A program made the translations under genes and the position numbers. The notes below the pieces were generated by a model. The model saw only the letters and a program-made list of their open reading frames with translations. It made no database searches and was not told the DNA's origin. Positions 18,436 to 26,720 of a DNA stretch of 64,000 bases are shown piece after piece. Where the stretch lies: the NCBI RefSeq assembly GCF_017355885.1, contig NZ_JAFEUU010000002.1, positions 518,060-582,059 on the forward strand, read 5' to 3'. This DNA is from Sabulicella rubraurantiaca. Lineage in GTDB: Bacteria > Pseudomonadota > Alphaproteobacteria > Acetobacterales > Acetobacteraceae. Numbering within the stretch: position 1 is the first letter of the stretch; the number at the start of each line of letters is the position of its first letter.

Positions 18436-18520
18436 GTGCCGAAGTCGTTCTTTAATCGCAGAGAACCGCCAGAGAGCGGGGGCCTTGTGCCAACAGGGGC
18501 ACAGATCAAGGGAGTGGGAC

Positions 18521-19657
18521 ATGACTGAAGCCGTCTCCGGCAGCCGCCGCGGACTTCTCAAGGCCGGCGCCGTCACTGCGGCCGGCGCCGCCGTGCTGGC
18601 AACCCCCAATGTAAGCCGGGCCCAGACGGTGACGCTGCGCTTCCAGTCCACCTGGCCGCAGCGCGACATCTTCCATGAATTCGCACAGGATTACGTCAAC
18701 CGCGTGAACGCCATGGCGGGCGGCCGCCTGCGGCTGGAGCTGCTGGCCGCGGGCGCCGTGGTCGGCGCCTTCCAGGTGCTCGACGCCGTGCATTCCGGCA
18801 CGCTGGATGGCGGGCATGGCGTGTCGGCCTACTGGTTCGGCCGCAACCGCGCCTTCTCGCTCTTCGGCACCACGCCGCCCTGGTTCGGCGACGCCAACCA
18901 GATGCTGGGCTGGTTCTATTATGGCGGCGGCGAGGCCCTGTATCGCGAGCTGCTGCACGACGTCCTGCGCATGAACGCAGTGGGCTTCATGTCGGGCCCG
19001 ATGCCGACCCAGCCCCTGGGCTGGTTCCGCAACCCGATCGAGCGCGCCGACCAGATCCGCGGCCTGCGCTACCGCACCGTCGGCCTTTCCACCGACCTGT
19101 TCCAGGAGATGGGCGCGGCCGTCGTGGCGCTGCCGGGCGGTGAGATCGTGCCGGCGCTGGAGCGCGGCGTCATCGACGCGGCGGAGTTCAACAATCCCTC
19201 CTCCGACCGCGTGCTCGGCTTCCCCGATGTCGCCAAGAACTACTACATCCAGAGCTACCATCAGGCGGTGGAATGCTTCGAGATCCTGTTCAACCGCCAG
19301 AAATACGAGGGGCTGCCGCAGGAACTCCAGGCGATGCTCCGCCACGCCTCCGAGGCGGCCTCCGCCGACATGTCCTGGAAGCTGCAGGACCGCTACTCGC
19401 GCGACCTGCTGGCGATGTCGCAGCAGCAGGGCGTGAACGTGCGCGCCACGCCGCGCCCCATCCTGGACGCCCAGCTCCAGGCCTGGGACCGCGTCATCCA
19501 GAAGATGGAGGGCGACAACTCCAACCCGCAGGCCGGTCCGTTCTTCAAGAAAGTCTGCGACAGCCAGCGCGAATGGTGCCGCCGCGTCGGCAACTTCATG
19601 CTGCGCTACAACGTGAGCCCCGTGGTGTCCTACAACCACTTCTTCGCCCGGGGCTAA
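18521..19657 (+). CDS. TRAP transporter solute receptor, DctP type
   Basis: A 378-residue periplasmic receptor of a TRAP transporter. The N-terminus has a twin-arginine-like signal, GSRRGLLKAGAVTAAGAAVLATPNVSRAQ. The mature part shows FQSTWPQRDIFHEFAQDY, GGRLRLELLAAGAVVGAFQVLDAV, and PALERGVIDAAEFNNPSSD. This looks like the branch annotated for mannitol or chloroaromatic uptake, where many members bind 2-oxoacids or aromatic acids. A GGAG precedes the ATG. A strong hairpin terminator separates it from the membrane genes, which would raise receptor levels relative to the permease. Confidence 0.9.
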   Translation: MTEAVSGSRRGLLKAGAVTAAGAAVLATPNVSRAQTVTLRFQSTWPQRDIFHEFAQDYVNRVNAMAGGRLRLELLAAGAVVGAFQVLDAVHSGTLDGGHGVSAYWFGRNRAFSLFGTTPPWFGDANQMLGWFYYGGGEALYRELLHDVLRMNAVGFMSGPMPTQPLGWFRNPIERADQIRGLRYRTVGLSTDLFQEMGAAVVALPGGEIVPALERGVIDAAEFNNPSSDRVLGFPDVAKNYYIQSYHQAVECFEILFNRQKYEGLPQELQAMLRHASEAASADMSWKLQDRYSRDLLAMSQQQGVNVRATPRPILDAQLQAWDRVIQKMEGDNSNPQAGPFFKKVCDSQREWCRRVGNFMLRYNVSPVVSYNHFFARG

Positions 19658-19676
19658 GTTCCGGTTGATGGCTTCC

Positions 19677-19710
19677 CGGCCCGGCGAATATCACGCCGGG
19701 CCGTTTTTTT
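19677..19710 (+). terminator. Intra-operon intrinsic terminator between TRAP receptor and membrane subunits
   Basis: A ten-base stem (CGGCCCGGCG at 19677-19686 pairing with 19694-19703), a seven-base loop, then seven T residues. It starts about 20 bases after the receptor stop and ends 27 bases before the dctQ-like start. Partial termination here would let the receptor be made in excess. Confidence 0.85.
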
Positions 19711-19737
19711 CGCGCCTGCGCAGGGAGTGACAGGGGG

Positions 19738-20460
19738 ATGACGGACAGCCTCGTAGTCGGGGGGCTTGCGGGCCTCGTCGTGGCGGCGCTCATCGTGGGC
19801 ATCGCCTTTTCCGGCGCGCATTTCGTGCAGCGCGCCCTGCTGGCCGTGGACCGGTTCTCCACCCTGATCGGCCAGATCTTCGCCTGGACCATCCTCCTGT
19901 TGACGGCATCCATCGTCTACGAGGTCTTCGCGCGGCGTTTTTTCTCCTCCCCGACCAACTGGGGTTACGACGCGCAGTACATGCTCTACGGCCTGCTGTT
20001 CATGTTCGCCGGCGCCTATGCGCTGTCGCGGAACGGGCATGTGCGGGGTGATTTCCTCTACCGCATGATGGCGCCGCGCAAGCAGGCCATGCTCGACTGC
20101 CTGCTCTACATCCTGTTCTTCTTTCCCGCGATCTTCGCCTTCATGATCGCCGGCTGGCACTTCTTCGAGCTGAGCTGGATCCAGAACGAGCGCTCGATGT
20201 TCAGCCCCTCCGGGCCGGTCATCTGGCCTTTCAAGGGCATCATCCCGGTCGTGGGCTTCATCCTGCTGCTGCAGGGCCTGGTCGAGACGGTGCGCTGCGT
20301 GCGCTGCATCCGCACCGGTGAATGGCCGCAGCGCCTGTCGGACGTGGAGGAGCTGGACCAGATCATCCTCGCCCGCGCCGCCGAGGCCGAAGACCCCGAG
20401 GATCTCGCGCGCAAGATCGCCGAAGGCGACGACACGACCCTCACGAACAAGAGCACCTGA
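19738..20460 (+). CDS. TRAP transporter small membrane subunit, DctQ type
   Basis: A 240-residue membrane protein with an N-terminal helix (GGLAGLVVAALIVGIAF) and four further segments, including GQIFAWTILLLTASIVYEVFAR and YMLYGLLFMFAGAYALSRNGHVRGDF. The last of these is the family signature with the conserved Arg and His-Val-Arg. The C-terminal 50 residues are a charged cytoplasmic tail (EELDQIILARAAEAEDPEDL), longer than usual. It pairs with the DctM-type subunit four bases downstream. Confidence 0.87.
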   Translation: MTDSLVVGGLAGLVVAALIVGIAFSGAHFVQRALLAVDRFSTLIGQIFAWTILLLTASIVYEVFARRFFSSPTNWGYDAQYMLYGLLFMFAGAYALSRNGHVRGDFLYRMMAPRKQAMLDCLLYILFFFPAIFAFMIAGWHFFELSWIQNERSMFSPSGPVIWPFKGIIPVVGFILLLQGLVETVRCVRCIRTGEWPQRLSDVEELDQIILARAAEAEDPEDLARKIAEGDDTTLTNKST

Positions 20461-20464
20461 GCCC

Positions 20465-21877
20465 ATGATGTCCGACGCCGCGCTGGGCCTCACCCAGCTC
20501 CTGCTCTTCCTGTTCTTCATCCTGCTGGGCTTCCCCATCGCCTTCACGCTGATGGCGATGGGGCTGTTCTTCGGCTATCTCGGCATGGGCGACCGCATCT
20601 TCGACCTGCTGATCCAGCGCACCTACGCGGTGATGTCGAGCGACGTGCTGATCTCCGTCCCGCTCTTCGTCTTCATGGGCTACATCATCGAGCGCGCGAA
20701 CATCCTCGACCGGCTGTTCCGCTCGCTGCAGATGGCCTCGGGCAATATTCCCGGCTCGCTCGCCGTTGCGACGCTCGCGACCTGCGCGCTCTTCGCCACC
20801 GCCACGGGCATCGTCGGCGCGGTGGTGACGCTGATGGGGCTTCTCGCCTTCCCCGCCATGCTGCGCGCCGGCTACGACGTGAAGCTGGCCTCGGGTGTGG
20901 TCTGCGCGGGGGGCTGCCTCGGCATCCTGATCCCGCCCTCCATCATGCTGATCCTCTATGGCGCGACCGCGGGCGTCTCGGTCGTGCAGCTCTACGCCGC
21001 CGCCTTCATCCCGGGCGTCACCCTGGCAGGGCTCTACATCGTCTATGCGATCGGCATCGCCATCATCAAGCCGGAGGTGGCGCCGCGCCTGCCGCCCGAT
21101 GCGGTGGCAGTGCCGATGCACAAGATTCTATGGGCGCTGCTGACCAGCTTCCTGCCGCTGGCGCTGCTGATCGCCATGGTGCTGGGCGCCATCCTGATGG
21201 GCCTCGCCACGCCTTCCGAGGCCGCGGCGATGGGATCGCTCGGCTCCATCGTGCTGGCCATCGCGTATCGCGCCTTCACCTTCGAGAAGCTGAAGGAAAG
21301 CGTGTTCCTCACGGCCCGCACCTCCGCCATGGTGTGCTGGCTCTTCGTCGGCTCCTACATCTTCTCGTCGGTCTTCGGCTATCTCGGCGGCCAGGGCGTG
21401 GTGGAAGAGTTCGTGAAGTCCCTGCCGCTCAACACCTTCACCTTCATGCTGCTGGCGCAGGCGATCATCTTCGTCCTGGGATGGCCGCTCGAATGGACGG
21501 AGATCATCGTGATCTTCGTGCCGATCTTCCTGCCGCTGCTCGACAATTTCGGCGTGGACCCGCTCTTCTTCGGCATCCTGATCGCGCTGAACCTGCAGAC
21601 CTCGTTCCTGTCGCCGCCCGTCGCCATGGCCGCCTTCTACCTGAAGGGCGTGGCGCCGAAGCATGTGAGGATCGAGGACATCTTCCGCGGCTGCATGCCC
21701 TTCATCTACATCGTCATCTTCACCATGCTGATGGTCTACATCTTCCCTTCCATCGTCACCTGGCTGCCCGAGACCCTCTATGGCAACCAAGCCGGGGCGC
21801 CCGCCATCCAGATGGATGCGCCGCCCTCCGGTGGCTTCCAGGAAGAGGAAATTCCCGAACTGCCGCCGCTGCAATGA
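20465..21877 (+). CDS. TRAP transporter large permease, DctM type
   Basis: A 470-residue permease with about 12 membrane helices. Typical blocks are FFILLGFPIAFTLMAMGLFFGYLG, ATATGIVGAVVTLMGLLAFPAML, GGCLGILIPPSIMLILYG and LNLQTSFLSPPVAMAAFYLKGV. The last 40 residues are a cytoplasmic tail rich in Pro and Glu. Two adjacent ATGs start the gene (MMSDAALG); the first is used here. Its stop overlaps the ATG of the next gene by four bases, so that gene belongs to the transporter operon. Confidence 0.93.
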   Translation: MMSDAALGLTQLLLFLFFILLGFPIAFTLMAMGLFFGYLGMGDRIFDLLIQRTYAVMSSDVLISVPLFVFMGYIIERANILDRLFRSLQMASGNIPGSLAVATLATCALFATATGIVGAVVTLMGLLAFPAMLRAGYDVKLASGVVCAGGCLGILIPPSIMLILYGATAGVSVVQLYAAAFIPGVTLAGLYIVYAIGIAIIKPEVAPRLPPDAVAVPMHKILWALLTSFLPLALLIAMVLGAILMGLATPSEAAAMGSLGSIVLAIAYRAFTFEKLKESVFLTARTSAMVCWLFVGSYIFSSVFGYLGGQGVVEEFVKSLPLNTFTFMLLAQAIIFVLGWPLEWTEIIVIFVPIFLPLLDNFGVDPLFFGILIALNLQTSFLSPPVAMAAFYLKGVAPKHVRIEDIFRGCMPFIYIVIFTMLMVYIFPSIVTWLPETLYGNQAGAPAIQMDAPPSGGFQEEEIPELPPLQ

Positions 21878-22569
21878 GCGGCGCTTCCAACTGGCTGGCC
21901 GAGGCGTGGGAGACCGGCAACTCCCTTGCCCCCCTGCCGCCCGAGGTAGCACCGCTGGACATCGCCGAGGGCGAAGCGCAGGCAGCCGCGCTGGTGGAGG
22001 CGCTGGGCCTGCCGGTCTGTGGCCTGCGCCTTGCGCGCGGGCCGGGAGGCAATTGGCTGTCCGCGCCGCTGCTGGAGGGACGGATGCTGCGCGCCGGCAC
22101 GCCGGTGGCCCTCGCTGCGCTGCGTCGGCCGCGGCTTTCCGCCGGGGTGCTGGGCGTGCTCGCCACGCCGCTGGAGGCGGAGGGCGAGGGCGAGGCGGAG
22201 TTCAGTGCCCTCTATCCCGCCCTGGACGTGGCGGCGACGCGCTTCACCGAAGGCCCGGCCGATGCGGCACAGCTCGTGGCCGATCTTGGCGGACTGGGGC
22301 AGGTGCTGGTGGGGAAGCGCTCCCTCGCCCCCCTCCCCGCTTCCGCCGAGGCGCGGCTGGGGCGGCGCGGCGCGCGCCCGCGTCCCATCCACGAATCGCT
22401 GGGCGCGCTGATGGCCCGCGCCGCTGCCGAGGCGCGGCGCTGGGGCGGGCTGCCCGCGGGCGCGGTGCTGCTGGTGTCAGGGCTGGGCGGCGAGGCCGAG
22501 CCTCAGCCCGGCGAGAAATGGTCCGCCGCCATCCATGGGGTCGGGCGCATCGGCGGCGAGTTCGTCTGA
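21874..22569 (+). CDS. Fumarylacetoacetate hydrolase-superfamily (hydratase-like) protein
   Basis: A 231-residue protein that resembles 2-keto-4-pentenoate hydratases in layout. The N-terminal part (AAALVEALGLPVCGLRLAR, then SAPLLEGRMLRAGTPVALAALRRPRLSAGVLGVL) matches the substrate-binding region, and the C-terminal part (LPAGAVLLVSGLGG, then AAIHGVGRIGGEFV) matches the final strand-loop block. The central acidic metal-binding triad is hard to see, so it may be inactive or divergent. It is translationally coupled to the TRAP permease, implying a link between the imported acid and its breakdown. The family assignment is tentative. Confidence 0.5.
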   Translation: MSGASNWLAEAWETGNSLAPLPPEVAPLDIAEGEAQAAALVEALGLPVCGLRLARGPGGNWLSAPLLEGRMLRAGTPVALAALRRPRLSAGVLGVLATPLEAEGEGEAEFSALYPALDVAATRFTEGPADAAQLVADLGGLGQVLVGKRSLAPLPASAEARLGRRGARPRPIHESLGALMARAAAEARRWGGLPAGAVLLVSGLGGEAEPQPGEKWSAAIHGVGRIGGEFV

Positions 22570-22646
22570 CGGCGCTTCGGTAGTTTCCCGCAGGGCGACA
22601 AGTCCGGGCGGCGTCGCATAATCCCGGCGCTTCCCCGGAATGGGTC

Positions 22647-22874
22647 ATGCCGAACCACAAGAACTCGCCCCTGCGTCTCGTCGCCTCGGATGGCGTGAAG
22701 GTCACGCCGCCAGATACCGGTCCGCGCCTCCAGCCCGAGGCCGTGGAGGCGCTGCGGCAACTCTGCGACCTCGCCCGCACCGTGGCGCGGGACCAGCTGC
22801 TGCTGACCGGGCTGCGTGCCGACGAGACGCTGGCCGGCGCCGTGCTGCGCCTGGCGGAGTTCGACGCCTCCTGA
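22647..22874 (+). CDS. Hypothetical 75-residue protein
   Basis: A small soluble protein of no recognised family. It begins MPNHKNSPLRLVASDGVKVTPP and has a predicted amphipathic helix in its second half (EAVEALRQLCDLARTVARDQLL). It lies 77 bases after the hydratase-like gene on the same strand and three bases from the convergent receptor stop, which fits a real gene at the end of the operon. No obvious ribosome site is visible. Confidence 0.45.
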   Translation: MPNHKNSPLRLVASDGVKVTPPDTGPRLQPEAVEALRQLCDLARTVARDQLLLTGLRADETLAGAVLRLAEFDAS

Positions 22875-22877
22875 CCT

Positions 22878-23846
22878 TCACTCCAGCCGGATGTTGAGGT
22901 CGCGCACCACCGATCCCCAACGCTCGCGGTCGCCCGAGATGAAGCTGCGCGTTTCCTCCGGCGTCATGGTGACGGGCAGCGCCGCCTGGGCACGGAACAC
23001 TTCCTGCACCTGTGGATTGCGCAGCGCCTCCGCCGTCACGGCGGCGATGCGCGTGGCGCCGGCCTGCGGCATGCGCGCGGGGCCGAGCAGCCCGAACCAG
23101 TTGGCCGCGTCCACCGGCGTCCCGAGTTCCTTCAGCGTGGGCACGTTGGGCAGGAGCGGGATGCGCTCATCGGCGCCGACGCCGAGAATCTTGGCACGCC
23201 CGTCGCGCGCGATGGCCTCGGCCGGGCCGGCATTGAGGAACATGCAGTCCACCTGCCCGCCCAGCACCGCCGTGCTGGCCGGGGCGGCGCCCGTGAAGGG
23301 CACGTGCAGCAACTCCAGCCGCGTCTCCTTCATCAGCCGCTCCATCGCGAGATGCGAGGTGGAGCCGATGCCCCAGGAGGCGTAGGTCATCCGCCCCGCC
23401 TGGGCGCGCGCCCGGGCGAGGAAGGCCTCCAGCGTCTCCACGCCCAGCCCCGGGCGCGTGATCAGCACGAAGGGCCCGCGCGCGAAGATCGTGACCGGGG
23501 TGAAGTCGCCGACCGCGTCATAGGGCAGGCGCGGATAGATCAGCGGATTGATCGCATGCGTCTCGGCATTGCCCAGGATCAGCGTGTGGCCATCGGGGCG
23601 CGACTGCGACACGGCCTGGGTGCCGACCGCGCCATTGGCGCCGGGCCGGTTCTCGATGACCACCGGCTGGCCCAGCGGCCCCGCCATGGCCGGGCCGAGG
23701 GCGCGGATCACCACGTCGGCCAGGCCGCCCGCATTCCAGGGCACGATCACGCGGACGGGCTGGTCCGGGAAAGCCAGGGCCGGGGCGGCGAGCGGCAGCA
23801 GCGCGGCCGCCCCAAGCAGCGCGCGGCGGGTGACGGGAGCGTTCAT
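22878..23846 (-). CDS. Bug/TctC-family receptor
   Basis: A 322-residue periplasmic receptor. The signal peptide runs VTRRALLGAAALLPLAAPALA; the double Arg may be Tat-like but there is no full consensus. Family blocks: VRVIVPWNAGGLADVVIRALG, PVVIENRPGANGAVG, PDGHTLILG, GQVDCMFLNAG. It is the last of three minus-strand genes after a 3-hydroxyisobutyrate dehydrogenase-like gene and a lactonase gene, 79 bases from the lactonase. No membrane subunits are adjacent, so it must borrow a TctAB pair from elsewhere or act in sensing. Confidence 0.88.
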   Translation of the reverse strand: MNAPVTRRALLGAAALLPLAAPALAFPDQPVRVIVPWNAGGLADVVIRALGPAMAGPLGQPVVIENRPGANGAVGTQAVSQSRPDGHTLILGNAETHAINPLIYPRLPYDAVGDFTPVTIFARGPFVLITRPGLGVETLEAFLARARAQAGRMTYASWGIGSTSHLAMERLMKETRLELLHVPFTGAAPASTAVLGGQVDCMFLNAGPAEAIARDGRAKILGVGADERIPLLPNVPTLKELGTPVDAANWFGLLGPARMPQAGATRIAAVTAEALRNPQVQEVFRAQAALPVTMTPEETRSFISGDRERWGSVVRDLNIRLE

Positions 23847-23925
23847 GGCGTGTCCTCCGGGATCGGGCGGCCGGGGCTTGCCGCCCGGTCCTGTTACCGA
23901 TCACACGATGCGTCAGCCCGCCCTG

Positions 23926-24723
23926 TCAATGGCGATCCGGGCGCGGCGCCACGTCGAGGCGCACGGCGATGCCCTCAAGTTCCGGCGAAGGCGCAGGATA
24001 GCGTTCCATCACCAGCAGATCGTGGCCGGGCACGATATGCGCCTCGCTCGATGCCGCGCGCCGCAGCCGGTCATAGCCCTCCAGCATCTCGCCGACATGG
24101 AAGGCGACGGTGAAAGGGCGCCCCTGTTCCATGTTCGCGTAGAAATGCGTAACGTCGGAGGCCAGCACGACCTGCCCGCGCGCCGTCTCCACCGACACGA
24201 ATTGCAGCCCCGCCGAATGCCCGCCGGTGGGATGCAGGCGCAGCCCCGGCCAGGGCTCCACCACGCCGTCATGGAAGGAGACGCGTCCGGCGAAGTTCAT
24301 CCGCACCATGCCCACCACATCCTCCGGCTCGAAGGAATGGGCGAGGTGGCGGTGCCGCATGTAGCGGCCCGTGGCGTAGTGCATCTCCTCCTCGCGGAGG
24401 TGGAAGCGCGCGCGGGGAAACAGGTGGAAGGAGCCGACATGGTCGTAGTGGAGGTGGGTGATGACCACGTCCTCCACCGTCTCCGGCGCGATGCCCAGCA
24501 GGCGCAGGGATTCGGCGGGGCAGCGCAGCCATTCGCGCCCGCGCCGTGCCGCCACCTCCGCCGTGAAGCCGGTATCCACCACCACGGCGCGCCCGTCGCG
24601 CACGCAGGCCCAGACGAAGTAGTCCATGGGCATCGGCCCATCATGTGGATCGCCGCCGATGAAATGCGCGGAGGCGGTGGCGTCGCGGCGCGCATAGCGC
24701 AGCGCATAGACTTCCCAGCTCAT
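23926..24723 (-). CDS. Metallo-beta-lactamase-fold hydrolase, N-acyl homoserine lactonase-like
   Basis: A 265-residue zinc hydrolase. The metal motif is THLHYDHVG, followed by His in GGHSAGLQ and Asp in ASDVTHFYANME, then PGHD with the last His. This spacing matches the AiiA/lactonase-like branch, which opens lactone rings; in this operon the substrate may be a sugar-acid or dicarboxylate lactone rather than a quorum signal. The ATG (MSWEVYALRY) overlaps the stop of the dehydrogenase-like gene by four bases, and a further upstream ATG adds only unrelated residues. Confidence 0.8.
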   Translation of the reverse strand: MSWEVYALRYARRDATASAHFIGGDPHDGPMPMDYFVWACVRDGRAVVVDTGFTAEVAARRGREWLRCPAESLRLLGIAPETVEDVVITHLHYDHVGSFHLFPRARFHLREEEMHYATGRYMRHRHLAHSFEPEDVVGMVRMNFAGRVSFHDGVVEPWPGLRLHPTGGHSAGLQFVSVETARGQVVLASDVTHFYANMEQGRPFTVAFHVGEMLEGYDRLRRAASSEAHIVPGHDLLVMERYPAPSPELEGIAVRLDVAPRPDRH

Positions 24724-25622
24724 GGCTTGCTCCCGCCGATGGTCACACCAGCCCAATCCTCCAGCACTTTGGCGACGCTGGTGAAGTCGCTCTCCGGCCC
24801 GTGCTTGGCGCTGGTGACGGCCAGCATCTGCCGCACCGCGCTGCCCACCACCATCGGGATGCCCATTGCCTCCGCCTCCTCCACGCAGAGGCGCACATCC
24901 TTGTGCGACAGGCCGGTGGTGAAGCCGAAGTCAAAGCTGCGTGGGATGATGGCTCTCGGGAACTTGTCCTGCGTCGCGCTGTTGCGGCCGGAAGAGGCGT
25001 TGATCACCTCGCACATCAGCGAAGGATCGAGCCCGGCCTTCACCCCCATGGCGAGCGCCTCGGAGGAGACGACGAGAGTCGCGGCGGCGAGGAGGTTGTT
25101 GCACAGCTTCATGACCTGCGCGGCGCCGGGCTGCTCGCCGCAGAAGAAGGGCCGGCCCATCACCTTCAGCACGGGCTCCAGCGCGTCGAAGCGGGCGCGA
25201 GGACCGGAGACCATCACGGCCAGCGTGCCGGCCGCCGCGCCGGACTTGCCGCCACTCACCGGCGCGTCCAGCACGTCGCGTCCCGCTGCGGCGAAGGCCT
25301 CGTGCACCTCGCCCGCGACGCGCGGACCGGTCGTGGAGAAATCCACCAGGGCGCGGGCGCGCTGGCCTTCCAGCACGCCGCCAAGGCCGATCGCCACGTC
25401 GCGCACGATGGCGGGGGTGGGGAGGCTCACCAGTACCACGTCGGCGCGGTCTGCCACCTCCCGCGGGCTGCCCGCGGCCTCCGCGCCCTTGGCGACCAGC
25501 GCCGCCACCGCTTCTGGCACGCGGTCATGCACGACGAGACGGTGCCCCGCCTCCAGCAGGCGCGTTGCCATGGGCCGGCCCATCTGACCCAGCCCTACGA
25601 ACCCGATGACCTGATCCGCCAT
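24720..25622 (-). CDS. 3-hydroxyisobutyrate dehydrogenase-family oxidoreductase
   Basis: NAD(P)-dependent beta-hydroxyacid dehydrogenase of about 300 residues. The Rossmann loop is IGFVGLGQMGRPMATRLLEAGH; the substrate block DAPVSGGKSGAAAGTLAVMVSG and the catalytic Lys block KLCNNLLAAATL follow. Related enzymes act on tartronate semialdehyde, 3-hydroxyisobutyrate or 2-hydroxy-3-oxoacids. A GTG two codons upstream has a closer AAGGGG box and may be the true start. A 14-base palindrome matching a LacI-type operator lies about 30 bases upstream. It is coupled to the lactonase gene. Confidence 0.87.
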   Translation of the reverse strand: MADQVIGFVGLGQMGRPMATRLLEAGHRLVVHDRVPEAVAALVAKGAEAAGSPREVADRADVVLVSLPTPAIVRDVAIGLGGVLEGQRARALVDFSTTGPRVAGEVHEAFAAAGRDVLDAPVSGGKSGAAAGTLAVMVSGPRARFDALEPVLKVMGRPFFCGEQPGAAQVMKLCNNLLAAATLVVSSEALAMGVKAGLDPSLMCEVINASSGRNSATQDKFPRAIIPRSFDFGFTTGLSHKDVRLCVEEAEAMGIPMVVGSAVRQMLAVTSAKHGPESDFTSVAKVLEDWAGVTIGGSKP

Positions 25623-25652
25623 CTCCACGTTTCCCCTTCAGCCTTGCGGCGA

Positions 25653-25666
25653 TGATACCGGTATCA
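25653..25666. promoter_or_regulatory. Palindromic operator, TGATACCGGTATCA
   Basis: A perfect 14-base palindrome in the 67-base gap between the LacI-type gene and the dehydrogenase-like gene. Its central CG and length fit LacI-family operators. A 12-of-14 match (TGATACCGATAGCA, minus strand) lies at 28495-28508 over the start of the SDR gene. Confidence 0.7.
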
Positions 25667-25689
25667 CCATAAAGGCCAAGGGCGCGGCG

Positions 25690-26709
25690 TCAGGTGCTCG
25701 CGCGCTGGATGATCTCGAAGCCCAGGTCGAGCACGGCCGGGCCGGATTGCCGTCCCGCCAGCCGATCAAGGAGCATGCGAGCGGAGCGAGTGCCGATCTC
25801 ATGCCGGGGCAGGCGCAGCGTGGTGACGGGTGGATTGAGCTGGGCCAGCAGGTCCACGTTGTCGAAGGCGGCGATGGCCACCTTGCCCGGCACTGCCCAG
25901 CCGCGCCGCTGGCATTCCAGCACGGCGCCCGCCGCCAGCACGTCGCCCGCGAAGAAGATGGCGTCGGGCGGCTCCGCCCCTTCCATCAGCCGTGCCAGCG
26001 CCTCCGCTCCCGATACCAGCCCGGATGGCATCTCCAGCATGAGGCGCGGATCCTGCGGCCGGCCCAGTTCCGCCAGCGCCTCCAGGAAGCCGTCACGCCG
26101 ATCACGCGAGCGGGCATTGGCGGCAGAGGGCAGCGTCACCAGCGCCACGCGCCGGTAGCCAAGCCGGGCGAGGTGGCGGGTCATCGCCTTCGCCGCCTCC
26201 CGGTTCGAGTAGGAGACGACCATGTCCAGCGGCTCCGCCGGCACGGTGCCGTTCTCCACCACCGGAACCCCGGCGCGGCGGATCATCCGCACCGTCGCCT
26301 CCGTGTGCAGCGTGTCGTGCAGGATCAGCCCCGCCACGCGCTGCTCGAGGAAGGCGCGGATCGCCGCCTCCTCCGCCTCCGGGCTATAAAGGCTGTCGGC
26401 AATCATCAGCTGGAATCCCTCGCGCCGCAGCACGTCGGAAATCCCCTTCACCGTCGCGGCGAAGAGCGAGTTCTCCAGTGACGGGACCACCAGCCCCACC
26501 ACGTCGGAGCGGCGCGAGGAGAGCGAGCCGGCGAGGCGGTTCGGCACGTAACCCACCTCGCGCACCGCCGCCTCCACTCGCGCCCGCACCTCCGGCGAGA
26601 CGCGCGAGGGCTCGCGCAGGGCGCGGGAGACGGTCATGGCGGAAACCCCGGCGGCGCGCGCCACGTCGCGCATCCGTGCGCCGCCGGGTGGGTCGGGCAG
26701 GTCGTGCAT
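25690..26709 (-). CDS. LacI-family transcriptional regulator
   Basis: A 339-residue repressor-type protein. The N-terminal HTH reads MRDVARAAGVSAMTVSRALREPSRVSPEVRARVEAA, followed by the hinge helix region YVPNRLAGSLSSRRSD and a periplasmic-binding-protein-like effector domain (VVGLVVPSLENSLFAATVKGI; IFFAGDVLAAGAVLECQRRGW; IAAFDNVDLLAQLNPPVTT). The start at 26709 gives an N-terminal stretch MHDLPDPPGGARMRDV; the inner Met of MRDV is possible. It is 11 bases after a Bug receptor gene and ahead of the dehydrogenase operon, and two matching palindromes flank the unit. Confidence 0.93.
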   Translation of the reverse strand: MHDLPDPPGGARMRDVARAAGVSAMTVSRALREPSRVSPEVRARVEAAVREVGYVPNRLAGSLSSRRSDVVGLVVPSLENSLFAATVKGISDVLRREGFQLMIADSLYSPEAEEAAIRAFLEQRVAGLILHDTLHTEATVRMIRRAGVPVVENGTVPAEPLDMVVSYSNREAAKAMTRHLARLGYRRVALVTLPSAANARSRDRRDGFLEALAELGRPQDPRLMLEMPSGLVSGAEALARLMEGAEPPDAIFFAGDVLAAGAVLECQRRGWAVPGKVAIAAFDNVDLLAQLNPPVTTLRLPRHEIGTRSARMLLDRLAGRQSGPAVLDLGFEIIQRAST

Positions 26710-26720
26710 GCCCGCCTGCT

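Noticed and set aside
23864..23887. A seven-base stem between the lactonase and Bug genes
   Set aside because: The arms are purely GC-rich, the loop is ten bases and there is no T-tract in the direction of transcription, so chance is likely.
23926..24723. A quorum-quenching role for the lactonase
   Set aside because: No quorum-sensing genes are near; the operon points to lactone or sugar-acid catabolism.
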